From Cladobotryum mycophilum (Eukaryota > Ascomycota > Sordariomycetes > Hypocreales > Hypocreaceae): a stretch of 64,000 bases of DNA. Below the pieces are notes generated by a model. The model saw nothing but the letters and a program-made list of their open reading frames with translations, was not told the DNA's origin and searched no databases. The position numbers were made by a program, and so were the translations under genes. Every line of letters starts with the position of its first letter. The first letter of the stretch is position 1. Below, piece after piece: positions 43,400 through 55,985 of the stretch. Where the stretch lies: contig CM071590.1 in the NCBI GenBank assembly GCA_036429605.1, forward strand, positions 496,001 to 560,000. The letters run 5' to 3'.

Positions 43400-44553
43400 A
43401 TGGCGAAATTCAGTTGCGGGTTCATCTTGATACCCGCTGCCTTGGTTATCCATGTCGTCCTCTTCTGTGGATTGGCCATGATACTGCAGTCCGGCACGGG
43501 CTCGCTGAACAACCATGGAGATCTCTTGCGGATGCCTGGATTGTACATCGCTAGGGTTGGTCTCCAAGATCGTCGTCCCGTCTTGATACTCGGCTAACTT
43601 TGGACTGCAAGATTGATGCAAGCAATTACAAGACAAAATCCGGCGGAGAGGACTATGTCGGTCTGCCAGACTCGCATGACTTTTCCAAGAACAAGGATTT
43701 CTTCACACTCTATCCTGCCCTCTACTGCAGCGGCATGAAGAAAGGTGACAATTATGAGGAGGACTACTGCTCTCACTGGGGCGGGCGGCTCTTTGACCTT
43801 CAGCGGTAAGTAAAAAACAGCATTCCCGACTTGATGCATGCATCTCAAATACTGATTCTCTCGACAACAGTCTCTGGACAGTCTGGGGAGTTGACTTGGT
43901 TGATGGCAAGGTCATTGCATCAAACCCAAGGCTCGTCTTCGTCGGCCTCTTGGTCTCAGCTGGTGCTACCATTGTTACGCTAGCTGTCGGCCTCCTCTCC
44001 TTTTGCTATTATTGGAGTCTGGTCCTCACCACCGTTCTGGCATGGGTAAGACATCAGTCTCAGGATAATGAAATTACACTTCAGCCCCCGAAGCTAACAT
44101 GATATGACTTGATAGATTTCCTCCATTTCCTTCATCGGAACGGCTGCCGTTTCACACATGTTCATCAACAGGCTTCTCTCGACTACGAAACATCTCAAAG
44201 CCACAGGCGATGGCTATGTATCCTCCAAGAGTGGCCCATGGTACGGCCTCATCATGTGGATCTCTGCCGGCCTTGCCTTGTTGGCAGCTCTCCTGTGGAC
44301 CATCATCACATGGCGCAAGGGCAAGACGCGCGCGCGCGCAACCAAGGCCGTTCGTGCTACTCCCGCAGGCATCCCGTTGAAACTTAGGGTTGGCGGTATC
44401 TTTGGTGGCAAGAAGGCACAGGCCTCGAGCTACAAGCACCTATCTGACGACTTTACATACTCGGGCGCCGCATTCCGGGAGACATCTATGGACCTGGGCG
44501 ATCGAGGTGAGGGCAAAGCGTTCGAGCCCATGAGACATCGGTCCGTAGGTTAA
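43400..44553 (+). CDS. SUR7/PalI-like four-pass membrane protein
   Basis: Exons are 43400-43555, 43612-43805, 43871-44045 and 44116-44553, giving 320 residues. Three introns (56, 65 and 70 bases) have GTTGGT, GTAAGT and GTAAGA donors. The layout is a first membrane segment (about 6-28), an extracellular loop with a Cys pair (YCSGMKK ... DYCSHWGG), then three more segments (RLVFVGLLVSAGATIVTLAV, SLVLTTVLAWISSISFI, YGLIMWISAGLALLAALLWT) and a basic cytosolic tail. This matches SUR7/PalI topology, which acts at plasma-membrane eisosomes or in pH sensing. The first junction uses GTTGGT because it alone keeps phase 0 and gives a smooth loop. Confidence 0.78.
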
Positions 44554-45457
44554 ATAGGTGAACCAGAATTGGTGGGACACGTTGGGAGGTGATTTTATAA
44601 TGAGCGATAATGATTCATTTTGGGAGGCAGCGTCATTTTTTGTGTTTATAGTCATAGTCATGATTTTCTTTCTCATTTAGATACAGTGTTTTAGGTTCTG
44701 CCGCCGTTGAATACGACAGATATGATATGAAGATGTGTACTTGATCATGCGTATGAATGAAAGCACATGCTTCACGAGATGGGGAGAAAAGGATTGCATG
44801 ACTACCTATTAGTTGGAATATTATCTCGAGGCTTTTCGATTTACATCCTACAAAGCTCTACCTTTATGGACATTCAAGTTAACCTCGCTAGGCAAGAGTC
44901 TCATGCACATGACTTAAGTTTCTAGATGTCAAATACAAACACCAAATAAAAAAGAATAATTGTAGCATTCGACAATACTATAAATCTACCGATAGATTAA
45001 TTCTAGATTTATTGAGATTGACCATATGTAAGATTATGCTTTAGTAATATCGTGAACACCGATAATACATATGCTTTTCGTGCAGCATGAATCTTGACAA
45101 CTTGTGCAGGGTAAGCCAAATAGAACCGACAACCAAGAACCTGAACCAGAACCAGCACCCCAAGCCCGATTAATTTATGATGGTCCCTGTTTTGGGGGAG
45201 GGGGCATTGCTCCCTATATGAAGCAGAATGCAGGTACGGATACACTCTGCTACAGTAGGATGGCTTGCCAAGACCATGCAGGAAAACAAATAGTAAGGAA
45301 ACCGGAGTCGTGCAACCGACGACGATGGGACAGCCAAGAAAATGAGACAAAAGGAAAATGTAGGCTAACAGCCTGTGCCCAGAAACGCCCCCCTCGCCAA
45401 CCCGAAAACCTCATCTCTTCGACTTCATTCCTCCAACTTCCAACTCTAAATCTACAT
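44554..45457. other. Intergenic, no gene seen
   Basis: 3' flanks of two converging genes. No RNA gene or coding signal was recognised. Confidence 0.5.
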
Positions 45458-46818
45458 TTAATTGCACCACATCTCGACGTGGACGCCCTTGAGATTCTCC
45501 AACACGTTAAAGTCGAGGCCGTGCTGGCGGAAGGCGACAATGATCATGTCAAAGTCCCGCTCCAGCTTCTCGACGCTCCAATCAGCCTCGTCCAATCGGC
45601 TGATCATGGGAACAGAGTCCTGCTTGACGAGGGGATCAGCCCATGCGACCTGCACCTTTTGAGAGACGACGAGGCTCTTGGCCAGCTCCAGGCCGGGGGA
45701 GTTGACGAGATGCGACTGGCCGACTTTGAATCCGATGCCGACGACAAGGACGCGGGGCAGGACGCCATCACGGGGTTGGCTGTATAGACGATCAACAGCG
45801 CGACGGGCGATTTCGGCTGGGCGTGCGTGCATCTTCTCAGATGCCGCCTGAAGCAGGGGGAACTTGCTGTTGGACAGCAGATAATAGGGATTGACGGGTA
45901 TACAGTGTCCTCCGACGCCCAAGCCCGGCATGTACGGCATATAGCCAAAGGGCTTGCTCGCCGCGGCTTTACAGACCTCATAGGGGTCGATTCCGTGCGA
46001 GACACATGCGTCGGCCATCTCGTTGGCATATGCGATGCAAACCATTCGCTGGCAGTTTTCGTACAGCTTCATCATCTCGGCAACTTCGGGACGAGAGACG
46101 GGAACGACCTGCTCGAAAGCGTTGGCATAGACCCTCATGATGGACTTGAGCGAACCGGGGACGACGTCGTCCAGGCCAGACACAATCTTGGGGATGGAAT
46201 GTGCGGGGGGAAGCTGCGGCCTGGGTCGACACGCTCTGGTGACATGCCGGCGAAGAAGCCTCGCTCCTTGGCCAGGGGACCGAGGAGCTCTCGGGTCATG
46301 CCCACGGCGACGGAGCTCTCGATGACCACGGTTGCACCGGGACGGGCATGCAGCTCCACGGCCCTCAAGGCACTCCTCAAGTAGGACGAGTCAATGGTCT
46401 TGTCTGGGAGCAGTAGGGTGGGGACAGAGATGAGAAAGTGGGTGGCTGCAGCAATTTTTTGGGTATCGCAGGTAATTTTGACCCTGTCATTGCTCGAATA
46501 GGTTTCTGAGAGGAGCTCAACACGGGCTGGCGAGACGTCATAGCCGAGAACATCGTAGCGTTCCGAGAAGACGCTGACGAGATGCTCGCCGACGTAACCG
46601 ACACCAATGACGGCCACGAGGGGTTCTTCTTCTGGGTCAATGGGCCGAGCATTGAGATCATCAATGTCCTCGGTGTAGGAGACTTCTGTCGGAGGGGTAA
46701 GGTCATAATAACCCCTGTCAGAGAAGGTCCACGAGCGGGGACTCTCCTCGTCAGAAGGTGTTGCAGAAGATGTTACGGAGACATTCTCAAGGGTGCGTTG
46801 CAGGTCGAGAGCCTCCAT
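45458..46818 (-). CDS. UDP-sugar 6-dehydrogenase family protein, one frameshift
   Basis: An NAD-dependent nucleotide-sugar dehydrogenase of about 453 residues, broken into two frames. The N-terminal Rossmann motif is VIGVGYVGEHL. The middle has ERVDPGR. The catalytic Cys lies in GVGGHCIPVNPYY, and a C-terminal UDP-binding domain follows (VLVVGIGFKVG). Such enzymes oxidise UDP-glucose or UDP-HexNAc to the uronic acid. Bacterial WecC-like and fungal UDP-N-acetyl-sugar enzymes are the nearest pattern by eye. The break is at the six-base G run 46205-46210 (C run on the coding strand), directly after ERVDPGR. One more base there would keep the frame open into HSIPKIVSGLDD. The rest is intact, so a sequence error is a serious possibility. 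Confidence 0.8.
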
Positions 46819-49412
46819 CGTGATGTGACTGACGAGAACAGGAAAACTGAAGATAGCGGGCGAAAAAAAGGGGAACGAGTGTGTGTTGATTTAGAATGAA
46901 GTCGAGGAAAAAGACAAGACAACAAGAACATATACGAATACCGGGAGGAGCATTAAGAACCTTTGCTGACAACTGGGAGGCTTGCTTGCTTGCGTCTGAT
47001 ACTGTCCAAGGTATCCACATCTCCTCGGCCCTCGCCAATCGGTGCTATGCGAGAAGGCAAAAAGGGAAAAAGAAAAAGGGAAAAAAAGTATGCTGTCATT
47101 CAAAAGCAACAACCCCACGGCTCTAGCTTTCTGCCTTTTCCAACCCTATTTTGGAAGTGACCTCTACCGATGCCTTGACGCACCGCAGAGAGGGCTGTAC
47201 TTTTCGGTTAGGGCCAGGCGTCTTTCGGTCCTGTTGTCACGACATCAAGGGACAGACAACTCTCTCATCTGTGTGTGTGTTCGGCAGAATCAAGGATCAG
47301 GCCCAGGCAAGATGCCCAGCCACCCAGCTCATGTCCGTCCGGTCCTGCAGGCCGGGGCAGAAAATGACTTTTTCCGCGCTGATCACAAAAAAAGCATAAT
47401 CGAACTATGGCAACTTCAAGCTTCTGGGCGTTCCTGCATCGTACCACACAGGTAGTTGTCTAGATGTTCCCAAAACAACTAGCTTCTACTCTGCGTGTGT
47501 TGGAATAGGGGATTCACGCCTTTAGCTGCAGCGTCTCGACCCAGCTGAGATGTCTCTGATCACGAGGGAGGGAACTAGGGCGAGACTTGTTTTGTTTCGA
47601 TCTCAGATGCTTGCTACTGTCCTTTTTCAGAAAAGAAAGCATAGCACTTCTCACCTGAGCTTGAGCTTCAATGATGTGATGTTCTAGGAGCACTGTATCA
47701 ACATTGCCCCATTGTATCGCATGGGGATGATACAACCGGACCACAGCCGGCCCTCCGCCAAGACTCGGTGCGGCTTGGCGACGGAAAGACCCCCTAGTTG
47801 GCGGACGGGCGATGCAGAGTAAGATCGGAATAGCAAAAGATGTATCGATACTTTGTGTCCGTGGCCCCAGCCTCACCGGGTGGTATTCTCCACCAGAGCT
47901 TTTTGACTTTGGGTCTACGAGCAACACGTGGGAGGGTGATGATGAATCTATACCTTGGCCGGACCAAAGTGCGAGAAACAATAAACAAACCGAATCCATT
48001 TCTTGTCCCATACGAGCTTTTGTTGATCAAGGTCCATTGACGCAACCGAAGCATGCACGCCACGAGAAAAAAAGGGCAGCAGCTGAAAAAACAATACTGA
48101 TTGCTTGCTGCGAGGATACGGTGACTTGTGCAACCTCTTAATATCGCCCAAAGAGTGTGACAACGAAACAAGGGCGAAAAAAAAACGAATAGAAATCACA
48201 TCTTCACATACCCACACACCCACACACCAATACACCCACACCGGCCAATATGGAATCAAGCTAACATCCGGGCTTCACCCCCTCCATTTCAGGCTTTTGC
48301 GAGAAAGCAAGATGGTGGAGATCAGAATAAGGAATAGGCCTGTTGCGGAAGAAAGGGAAAGAAAAGAAAAAAGGTTCTTCACACATGGTGGCGTATGATA
48401 GCCTCTGGTGAAACTAAAATATCTCAAACAACCTTAATTTTTTTCCTCGAAATGCATTAGCGTAAGCATCTTGGAGAAAATCTACTCGGAGCAAGTTTGC
48501 AACTCTAATAAGTTAATGAGGAGGGGGGGCCGCCGCTCTAGTTGGGGCGCCGGACGGTCGATCGCACATTTTGGCGGCACGGCTGGGGTACCCCTGTCTC
48601 ACCACTTCTTTTTGGGCTTACTTCTACTTTGAGCCTCTACAAGCAGAGCTTTGCTGATCTCTCGTCCCCCTCGTACATGCTGCACGACGCTGTGGCTCGA
48701 AGCTCCCATCTCCCCCTTTATCCTCTTACATTAAGTTGCAGCTGGAAAACTCGTAAAAGCTGTTCATGTGCCTGCCGATCAAAAAGCCTGACCTCGATCC
48801 GGTATGGATCTGCTGTTACTGTGCAGATGCGGAGAAGGGTTCTGGTTGTTATGCCCCTTTGCTTTCCCACTTATTAGAGGTGCGTCCCACCTCCGTGCCG
48901 GCGGCCACGGCCATGGCCATGGGTCTCGGACTCGGGATGCCGCGTAATGCGTTAATGGGCATATCCACAAAGCAAACCACAGCTCTGGTGTGCAAGTTTG
49001 TTAGAGAAAGAAATTGGATTGTGGCTCCAACTCTGTTAGCCACAATTAGCTTAGGATGTGAGCAGCTGGGTCTTGGTATTCGTATGTTGTTTGTTTGTTT
49101 TTGGGTATGCCAAGCGAGCCGCATATCCGCTGAAGAGGGTGCCGATGGGAGAAGCCTTTGCCAAGTAAACAATTTCACTTTTTTTTCTTTACCCCCTCCA
49201 CAACTCTATGTCTGTTTTTGTTTGTTCGACGTTGTTCAGAATAAAAAGGTCTTCCTGCTAAATAGCGTGGAATTCGCCGTCACTTTTCCCTTCTCCATTC
49301 GTCCATCTCCCTCCTCCTCCTCATCCACTTCTTTATAGATCTCCCCTGGACAAAGGAAGAAGAAGAAGAAGAAGAAAAATAAAAGGGAGAAAACACCATC
49401 ATTTTCAGCATC
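46819..49412. other. Long intergenic region, no gene seen
   Basis: About 2.6 kb of divergent promoter space between the dehydrogenase and chitin deacetylase genes. Short open frames at 47042-47455, 47514-48171 and 48766-49338 lack recognisable domains and splice logic. A pyrimidine-rich leader and an AAGAAG tract (49350-49378) precede the deacetylase start. Confidence 0.5.
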
Positions 49413-51241
49413 ATGAAGCTGTCGGCCACCCCTCTTGCCCTCTTCGCCCTGGCGAGCGCTGGAAGCGTTCTGGCATCTGCAGAGCCTCATTTTAGCAAGC
49501 GATTTGGTTCTATGCTGCAGGTGCGCCAAGGCTCCCAGTGCGGTTCAGGCATCGGAAGATGTGCTTCCGGGGAGTGCTGCTCCGAGTCCGGTTATTGTGG
49601 TACTACGACCGACTATTGTGCGGGTTCGCAGTGTCAGCTTGACTTCAGTGATGGTTGCGATACTTTGTAAGCAAATTCGGGGTTTAAGGGAGCGAGACAG
49701 AGAGAGAGAGAGGAAGATATTTGTCCGAAAAATACTGACGCGTCGTCGATAATAGCAAAGCTCCTCCTGGCCAGTCGACGGAGAACGTTCCTCGACCTCA
49801 TATTGGCAACGTCCCTTATGGTTGGTTCCCAAAAGTCCATGCAGTGACACATGCGGAAAAAGAAATGTGTGTGTGTGTGTGGTGGGCTAACTCGTTACAG
49901 GCACCGTCCTCACCTCGTGTACCACCCCCGGCATGATGGCCTTGACCTTTGACGATGGTCCCTATGAGTACACTAGACAGATGCTGGATATCCTTGACGA
50001 CCTGGGCATCAAGGCTACCTTCTTCGTCGCCGGCAATAACATCGGAAAAGGCCGCATTGATGACCCCTCAAACCCGTGGGCTGCGATACTGCAGCGCATG
50101 TACAATTCCAACCACCATATTGCCAGCCATACCTGGACACATCGAGATCTCAATCAGGTTAACAGCTCTGTTAAACTAACCGAGATGATTTACAACGAGA
50201 TGGCTTTCCGCAACATCTTTGGGTGGATCCCCACGTATATGCGGCCCCCATACCTCGAGTGCGACCAATCAACCGGCTGCACGGGTCTGATGAATACGCT
50301 TGGCTACCACATTATCGAAAACAATATTGACACCAAGGATTATGAGAATGACGATCCATCGCTGATTCAGATCTCCAAGGATCGTTTCTCGTCCGGGCTG
50401 TCTTCGGATCCGAGCTCCCACTCGTACATCACCCTTGCCCACGACGTGCACTACCAGACCGTTGTCAACCTGACCGCGTACATGGTACAAACGTCCAGGG
50501 ACCGAGGCTACAAGCTCGTCACCGTGGGCGAGTGTCTCGGTGACCCCAAGGCGAACTGGTACCGACAAGTATCGGGCGGTGGCAGTGTGACTGCCACCAG
50601 GAACCCGGCCTCCACAGTCCCTTCCGGGCCGTCTACCACCACCTCGTACGCCACGCCGACCAAGACGGGCGTCATTTCAAGGGACCAGACGTGCGGTGGC
50701 TCCATAGGACAGACCTGCCAAGGCTCAGCATTTGGCAACTGCTGCTCATTCTACGGTTATTGGTAAGTAACCCTGGACACTTGTTCAGCCTCAATTAAAG
50801 CAGTGGGCTGTTGTGTTACCTTATCACCGCCCGACCCCCCACCTAATACGGCATTGCATGATTTCTTACTATGTGGTGATGGATTTAAAAAAGAGAGAAT
50901 TACAAAGCTGACAATTTGCGTGTCTATAGCGGCTCGACCAATGCCTACTGTGGAACCGGTTGCGATCCCAACTTTGGACAGTGTGACCCCGTCAATGGGG
51001 GTGTGGCGAATACGACCAACGGTCTCTGTGGCAGTCACTTCAAGACTTCCTGCATTGCCTACGGTGACAAGACCTGCTGCTCCCAATACGGTTACTGGTA
51101 AGTTGATTCCTTTTTTCAGCTGCATATGTCTGTGTGTGTGTGTGTACATGGGGTGGTGGCTAATCTGGTAATTCTTCTAGTGGAAACTCGGCTGCGCACT
51201 GCGGAACGGGATGTCAGAAGGGCTACGGAAAGTGTAATTGA
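49413..51241 (+). CDS. Secreted chitin deacetylase with three CBM18 modules
   Basis: Exons are 49413-49666, 49756-49820, 49901-50762, 50930-51097 and 51181-51241, giving 469 residues. All introns have GT..AG ends, and the second contains a (GT)n run. A signal peptide (MKLSATPLALFALASAGSVLA) and a KR site precede a Cys-rich chitin-binding CBM18 (about 42-84). The NodB-type deacetylase (CE4) has TFDDGP, HIASHTWTH (metal His pair) and RPPY. After a Ser/Thr-rich linker come two more CBM18 modules split by introns (CCSFYGYWCG and CCSQYGYWCG). It removes acetyl groups from cell-wall chitin, outside the cell, which can modify wall properties or hide chitin from plant or animal hosts. Confidence 0.93.
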
Positions 51242-54200
51242 GAGGTACAAAGACCTATGGAGACATGGATACATAGCGAGAAAGAGAGAGAGCGAGAGAG
51301 CGAGAGAGAAGGGCTGGACTGTCACAGTTCCAGTTGTGTGTGATTTATTTTGGGGGCTGTGACTTGTGAGAGTTGGATGCTCGGGGATGAGTACGATTTT
51401 CCTTTCTGGTTAGGCAAATCCAGAACTGGTTTTGCTTAATGAACTTCTTTTAGTGTTGAATCTAATGATGGTTGGTATGTTTTGTTAGCATGAATTAATG
51501 AGGAATATTCCTAGTCTGCTGTTCACCTTTCTTTCTCTCTTTCGTTGGAGCAAGTCGTTGCGTTGCCAATGCATGCAAGTGTATGACCAGGGGGCGTGTC
51601 GTCCGGTAGACACCAACGCATGGAGAAATAGATTACTTTAGGCATCATTCTCTTGAGAACATTCGGTCTTGATTGATTCATCCAGGCCCGCCTGTCCAGC
51701 TTTGCGTTGTGTACATTGTATTTTGCATGCGCGCACCAGGACCGGTGAGGCTCGGAGGGGGGCCAAGACACTAAGGAGGCGCCCCCCAAAAAAAGGATCT
51801 GCGCCTCTTGAGATTTCTCCATGCTGTTTCTGGGGGTTGCCATGTTTTTCTTCGTCTTTGCTTGGCCCCCTCGTGTTCCTGTGCCTGGCCGTGCGTTCAT
51901 GACTCGACAGCGGGAACTCTGAACATGTTGTGTGCCCTTGGTTTACATCATCACACCACAGACACACATACACACACGCCCCCTTGATCCCAAAATAGCT
52001 GCGACAGCTAGTATGTACAAACATGGAAATTTCGGTACCACTACGGCAGAGTCAAAAAAAAAGACGAAAGATAAAAGACAAAAGACAAAGGAAGCACCGG
52101 GATTTCTGTAGGAGCCGACGGCAGAGATCTTGTGGGGGAGTTGCACGAATACATGGCTGGGATGATGCGATCGGAGCCAGTAAATGAAGACACCCCCCAT
52201 TCACCACTCCTACGACGACTAATACCTGTACTGACGTGCATGTGAGGTTGGGAGGATGAGTACAGCTGACGGTTTACGACGCAGCAATAAACACGTCCAC
52301 GACATCAAGGCAACCAAAATAAATAAATAAAAAGCAATAAAAGAACAAAAAAGACGGGCATGTTTGCTTAGAAATCCTAATGCCATGTCCTGGGCTGCTC
52401 TCCCTTGCAGTGCAGTGCAGCAGACTAATATGCTGCCGTGATTCCTGCTTGTGCAATCTGCACTTGTTATTTGTTTCTCTACTACTACTACTACTATAAA
52501 TGGAATGCTTGCATTGCGTCTCGGTCGACTAATGTGTAAGGATGCAGCTTGTAGCTTCGAATATTACATGCATAAACAATGCATACATACGCGCGGCTCC
52601 CCCTCCCTTGCCTCTCTTCCTCCCTCCCTACTTACCTTTCTCCCTTCTTCCGTCTCCCCCCATCCTGGTTTCTTGACTCAGGGCCAACAAACAAGGCCAC
52701 CAGGTATTGACAGGGGGACACCTCTCAATGGTTGAGTTTTCCTGGGGCTGCAAAGTAATCGGGAGTTTTCTTCCTGGTCTATCTAGTAGTCTTTCATTTA
52801 AAAGTAACCTTATTTCTCGTCCCATTTTTGGATGGGGTACATGTCCATGGATGGATCCTGTTTGTCTGTATGTGAATTGTGAATTGTGAATGGATCAAAT
52901 TGGGGCTGTTCGTATTTGGAGAAAAGCCCATATTGCCCATGTACTGGTACACGCACACGTTTTTCCATCCATCCATCCACCCACACCATCATCATTCAAC
53001 CAAGCAACAACTACTTTAGCATTTCGTCTACTGCAGGTCCGGCGGGACGATTTCTTCTCTTCAGATCAGTTGTGGCATTTTTCTTTGGCTCTCCCTCTTG
53101 TTCTCCTTACGTGGCCCCCACTGGACCATGGCGTTCCAGTTAACTCAGGAACGCGCGATGTGAGATGGCCTCGATGGGAATTTTGCCCGAAAGACTAATA
53201 AATAAATAAAACAAGGCTTTTCTTTTTTCCGCTGCATTTGGAGGGAAGCTTGTAGCATGGCGGCGCCCATTTCATTCGTCTGCAAATTGCCGCAGGGGAG
53301 GGGGGCTGCTTTTGAATGGGTGGCTGTCGCCGAGGACGCTTCATCACTAAAAGAACTAGACTTGGTCGTCATGATCTACCGAAACAATGACAAATGATGG
53401 GGAGATTAAGAAGTACGATTCTTGGTTTTTTCCAGCTTTGTTTGTTTCTTTAGGCACCCCCGCTATGCTTCAGGTTGGCGGGGGGAGAGAGAGAGAGAGC
53501 ATGCAAGGAGGTGGTGAAAGGGCTCTTGGCATCGTCAGTTATAATCAGCCTCTGCCAAGTCGGCAAAGGACATAAAATGCCAAGACACAGCTTTGCATGA
53601 CTAAAGAAGACGCGGATGAATGGGATGACTTTTAGTAAACCCTTTGTAAGTTTGCAAGTATGAGTTGTCAGTATAATCAAGGGTCGCTGTGCCCCCCACT
53701 GAGAGCAGGGATGTGAACACCTTTTTGATGAGGAGGGGAGAGGGAGGGAGGGGCGGAAGAAAGCTGAAGCACCAACCGGGAACCTTGGACCACTCAGAGA
53801 TTAAGCTTGTTTCCAGAGGTTAAATCCTGAACAGGGGGTGGAATGTGCGTGTGTGTGTGTGTGTGTGTGAATTGTATTAGTGTGCGTGCGTTCGGGATCA
53901 ACCAGTCTCCCGTCCTGGTGAGACAGAGGCACGGCAGACGGGCAAGTCCACCACACGGACCCAATGGGATTTGGGGGGAGCAGAGACCATCTTTTGTCGT
54001 CTTGTCATGGTCCGATTCTCCTTCTTGTAGGTCATGAGGCTGAGCAACGGTGCCGGGTAAGAATGGATTAAAGCGAAGAAAGTGAAGCAAATCTTGGATT
54101 TCTCACGGAAGATTTCGCATTGACCGCAAGTTTCTACACCGTTTCTCTCTCTCCCCCTCATTAGGTCGACGACGACGACGCTTCCTTTGTCCGGCGTGTC

Positions 54201-55985
54201 AGCTGCGCTCTGTTGTGCAATGGCAGTTCCGCGGCGATCTGCAAGTCGCAATTCCTAATGTGTATGTGCGCGCTGCGCTGTGCTTGCATGTACGCACATG
54301 TATGTATGTATGTGATGAAGGTGAGGTGATGAATGCTGCCCGCCTATGAGAAAGAAGCATGTGAATGCAGCAGTGCATATTGGACTCGAGAACGTCAACA
54401 TAAATTAAGAATTCGCTAGTTCAAAGTATCGGGATATCCATGATTTTTACATCGCTTACTATCACCGATCGCAATGCAGGATGCAAACTTTGAGCGAGAC
54501 AGACATTCCCCTGATCCGAGACCTTGTCTTGCGCCGCTGGAAGATGCCGATCTTAGGAAAAAACATTGTCTTCCAAATAAGTGTGGTAGTGAAAGCGCCT
54601 ACACGTGGCGCCCCCGATCGACATGATCCTTGGCCTGGCAAACAACGACCGCAGCAACAACAACAACCACCATCCCTGGCAAGTCCCGTTTTAACCAGAC
54701 GTATAGTCCATCTCATCGAGCTTCCCTTTAATCTATCTAGTCTACTAGTTGTCGACCTTTTCTGCATCGACACACAGACCCCAGCCTGAAGCAGCCTTGG
54801 TTACCCCCTGTTCTTTCTGCTTGCTGAGCTGGACAAGCTCATTGCCCTTCTTTGTTTGGGTCGCCAGGTATTTGCTGTTCTATCCTGTTTACTAGGTAGT
54901 TTCTCATGATTCCTTTGAGTGTCCCTCTTTTTACGTTCCGTAGCGCCACAGGCAAATGCATTAGCTCAAGCCTCACCTTTTTGCATACGGCTTCGTATCC
55001 CGGACAATGCTGCCCGTTGGTCCTTTCAGAACCATAGGACCTCGCCATTGGATTGGACTGGACATGGATGGATGAATGACAGACAAACTCAATGGGCCAT
55101 TCAACTCTTTCAGAACACCCACGATGCTCCTCCCACTTTGACGTGCAGCCCCCTCCCCTTCCTCCCCCTACCTACCTGTATCACACTATTGCTGTAGTTA
55201 CTACTTGGACTTGCAGTTTGAACCTACACCTTCTTCAGCACACTCGTTGAATCGCGCCCAAAGCGCACGCCATTCTGCATCCCGAGCCTCACCAGCTGGA
55301 GGAGACCTGAAGCTGCAATAGGGCCCGGACTTTCTCTTGGCGTTTTCTTTCTCATTTTTTTCTCATGCCGTGATGCTCTGATCGTCCTCTTCAACAGAAG
55401 CTTCAAAAACCCTTCTCCAGCTGTTCTTTCTGTTCTTGGCCGTTCACCCACACTCGCTCATCTATCAACCCAAATCGGTTCAACCCTTCTTTTACTCTCT
55501 CTCTCCAACGAACATTGTTATTCTCCCCTTTTACCCTTTTCATCATTTAACTTTTAGCCTCTTCGCCCCTCTGGCCTATATTCATACTCAACCTTTTTCT
55601 CTCTCTCTTCCTCTTTGCTTCCGAGGCGTCATTAGCTCCCGACCCAACACAACACATTGCCCCCTCCGGCCCTCCCCCTGGCAAGCCCATCATCCCCATG
55701 CTTCAGCGAAGCCCTTTCACTCGTTACACTTAATTTGCTGCCCACAAGCATACTTTCCGTGTTGCCCTTTATTTATTTTTTTGTTCCTTTTTTCTTTCTT
55801 CTTTTTTACCTTTTGCGTTCCTTGTGTGTGTACAAAACACCCCCCGGGAGAGCACAGCATTATCGTGACATTACAGAACTGCCGGGCGTTCTCCGCGTTG
55901 CCCCTCTGCTCCTCTCTCTCTCTATCTCTCTCAGTTCCCATATTATACCGGACAAGAGAGAGATCTTGCCAGTCTCCTTGAAATT
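51242..55985. other. 4.7-kb intergenic region, no gene seen
   Basis: This is the longest gene-free stretch outside the transposon block. It holds several low-complexity tracts (AG-rich 51280-51310, GT run near 53849) and a long pyrimidine-rich region (about 55400-55960) upstream of the chitin synthase-like gene. Open frames are short, overlapping and featureless. Confidence 0.5.
53847..53869. repeat. (GT)n microsatellite
   Basis: About ten GT units in intergenic DNA. Simple repeat with no sign of function. Confidence 0.85.

Noticed and set aside
47514..48171. Overlapping - strand frames upstream of the chitin deacetylase gene
   Set aside because: Mutually overlapping, no domain and no consistent splice sites.
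55436..55981. A 181-codon + strand frame before the chitin synthase-like gene
   Set aside because: Made of Leu/Ser/Pro runs from a pyrimidine-rich leader. Not protein-like.
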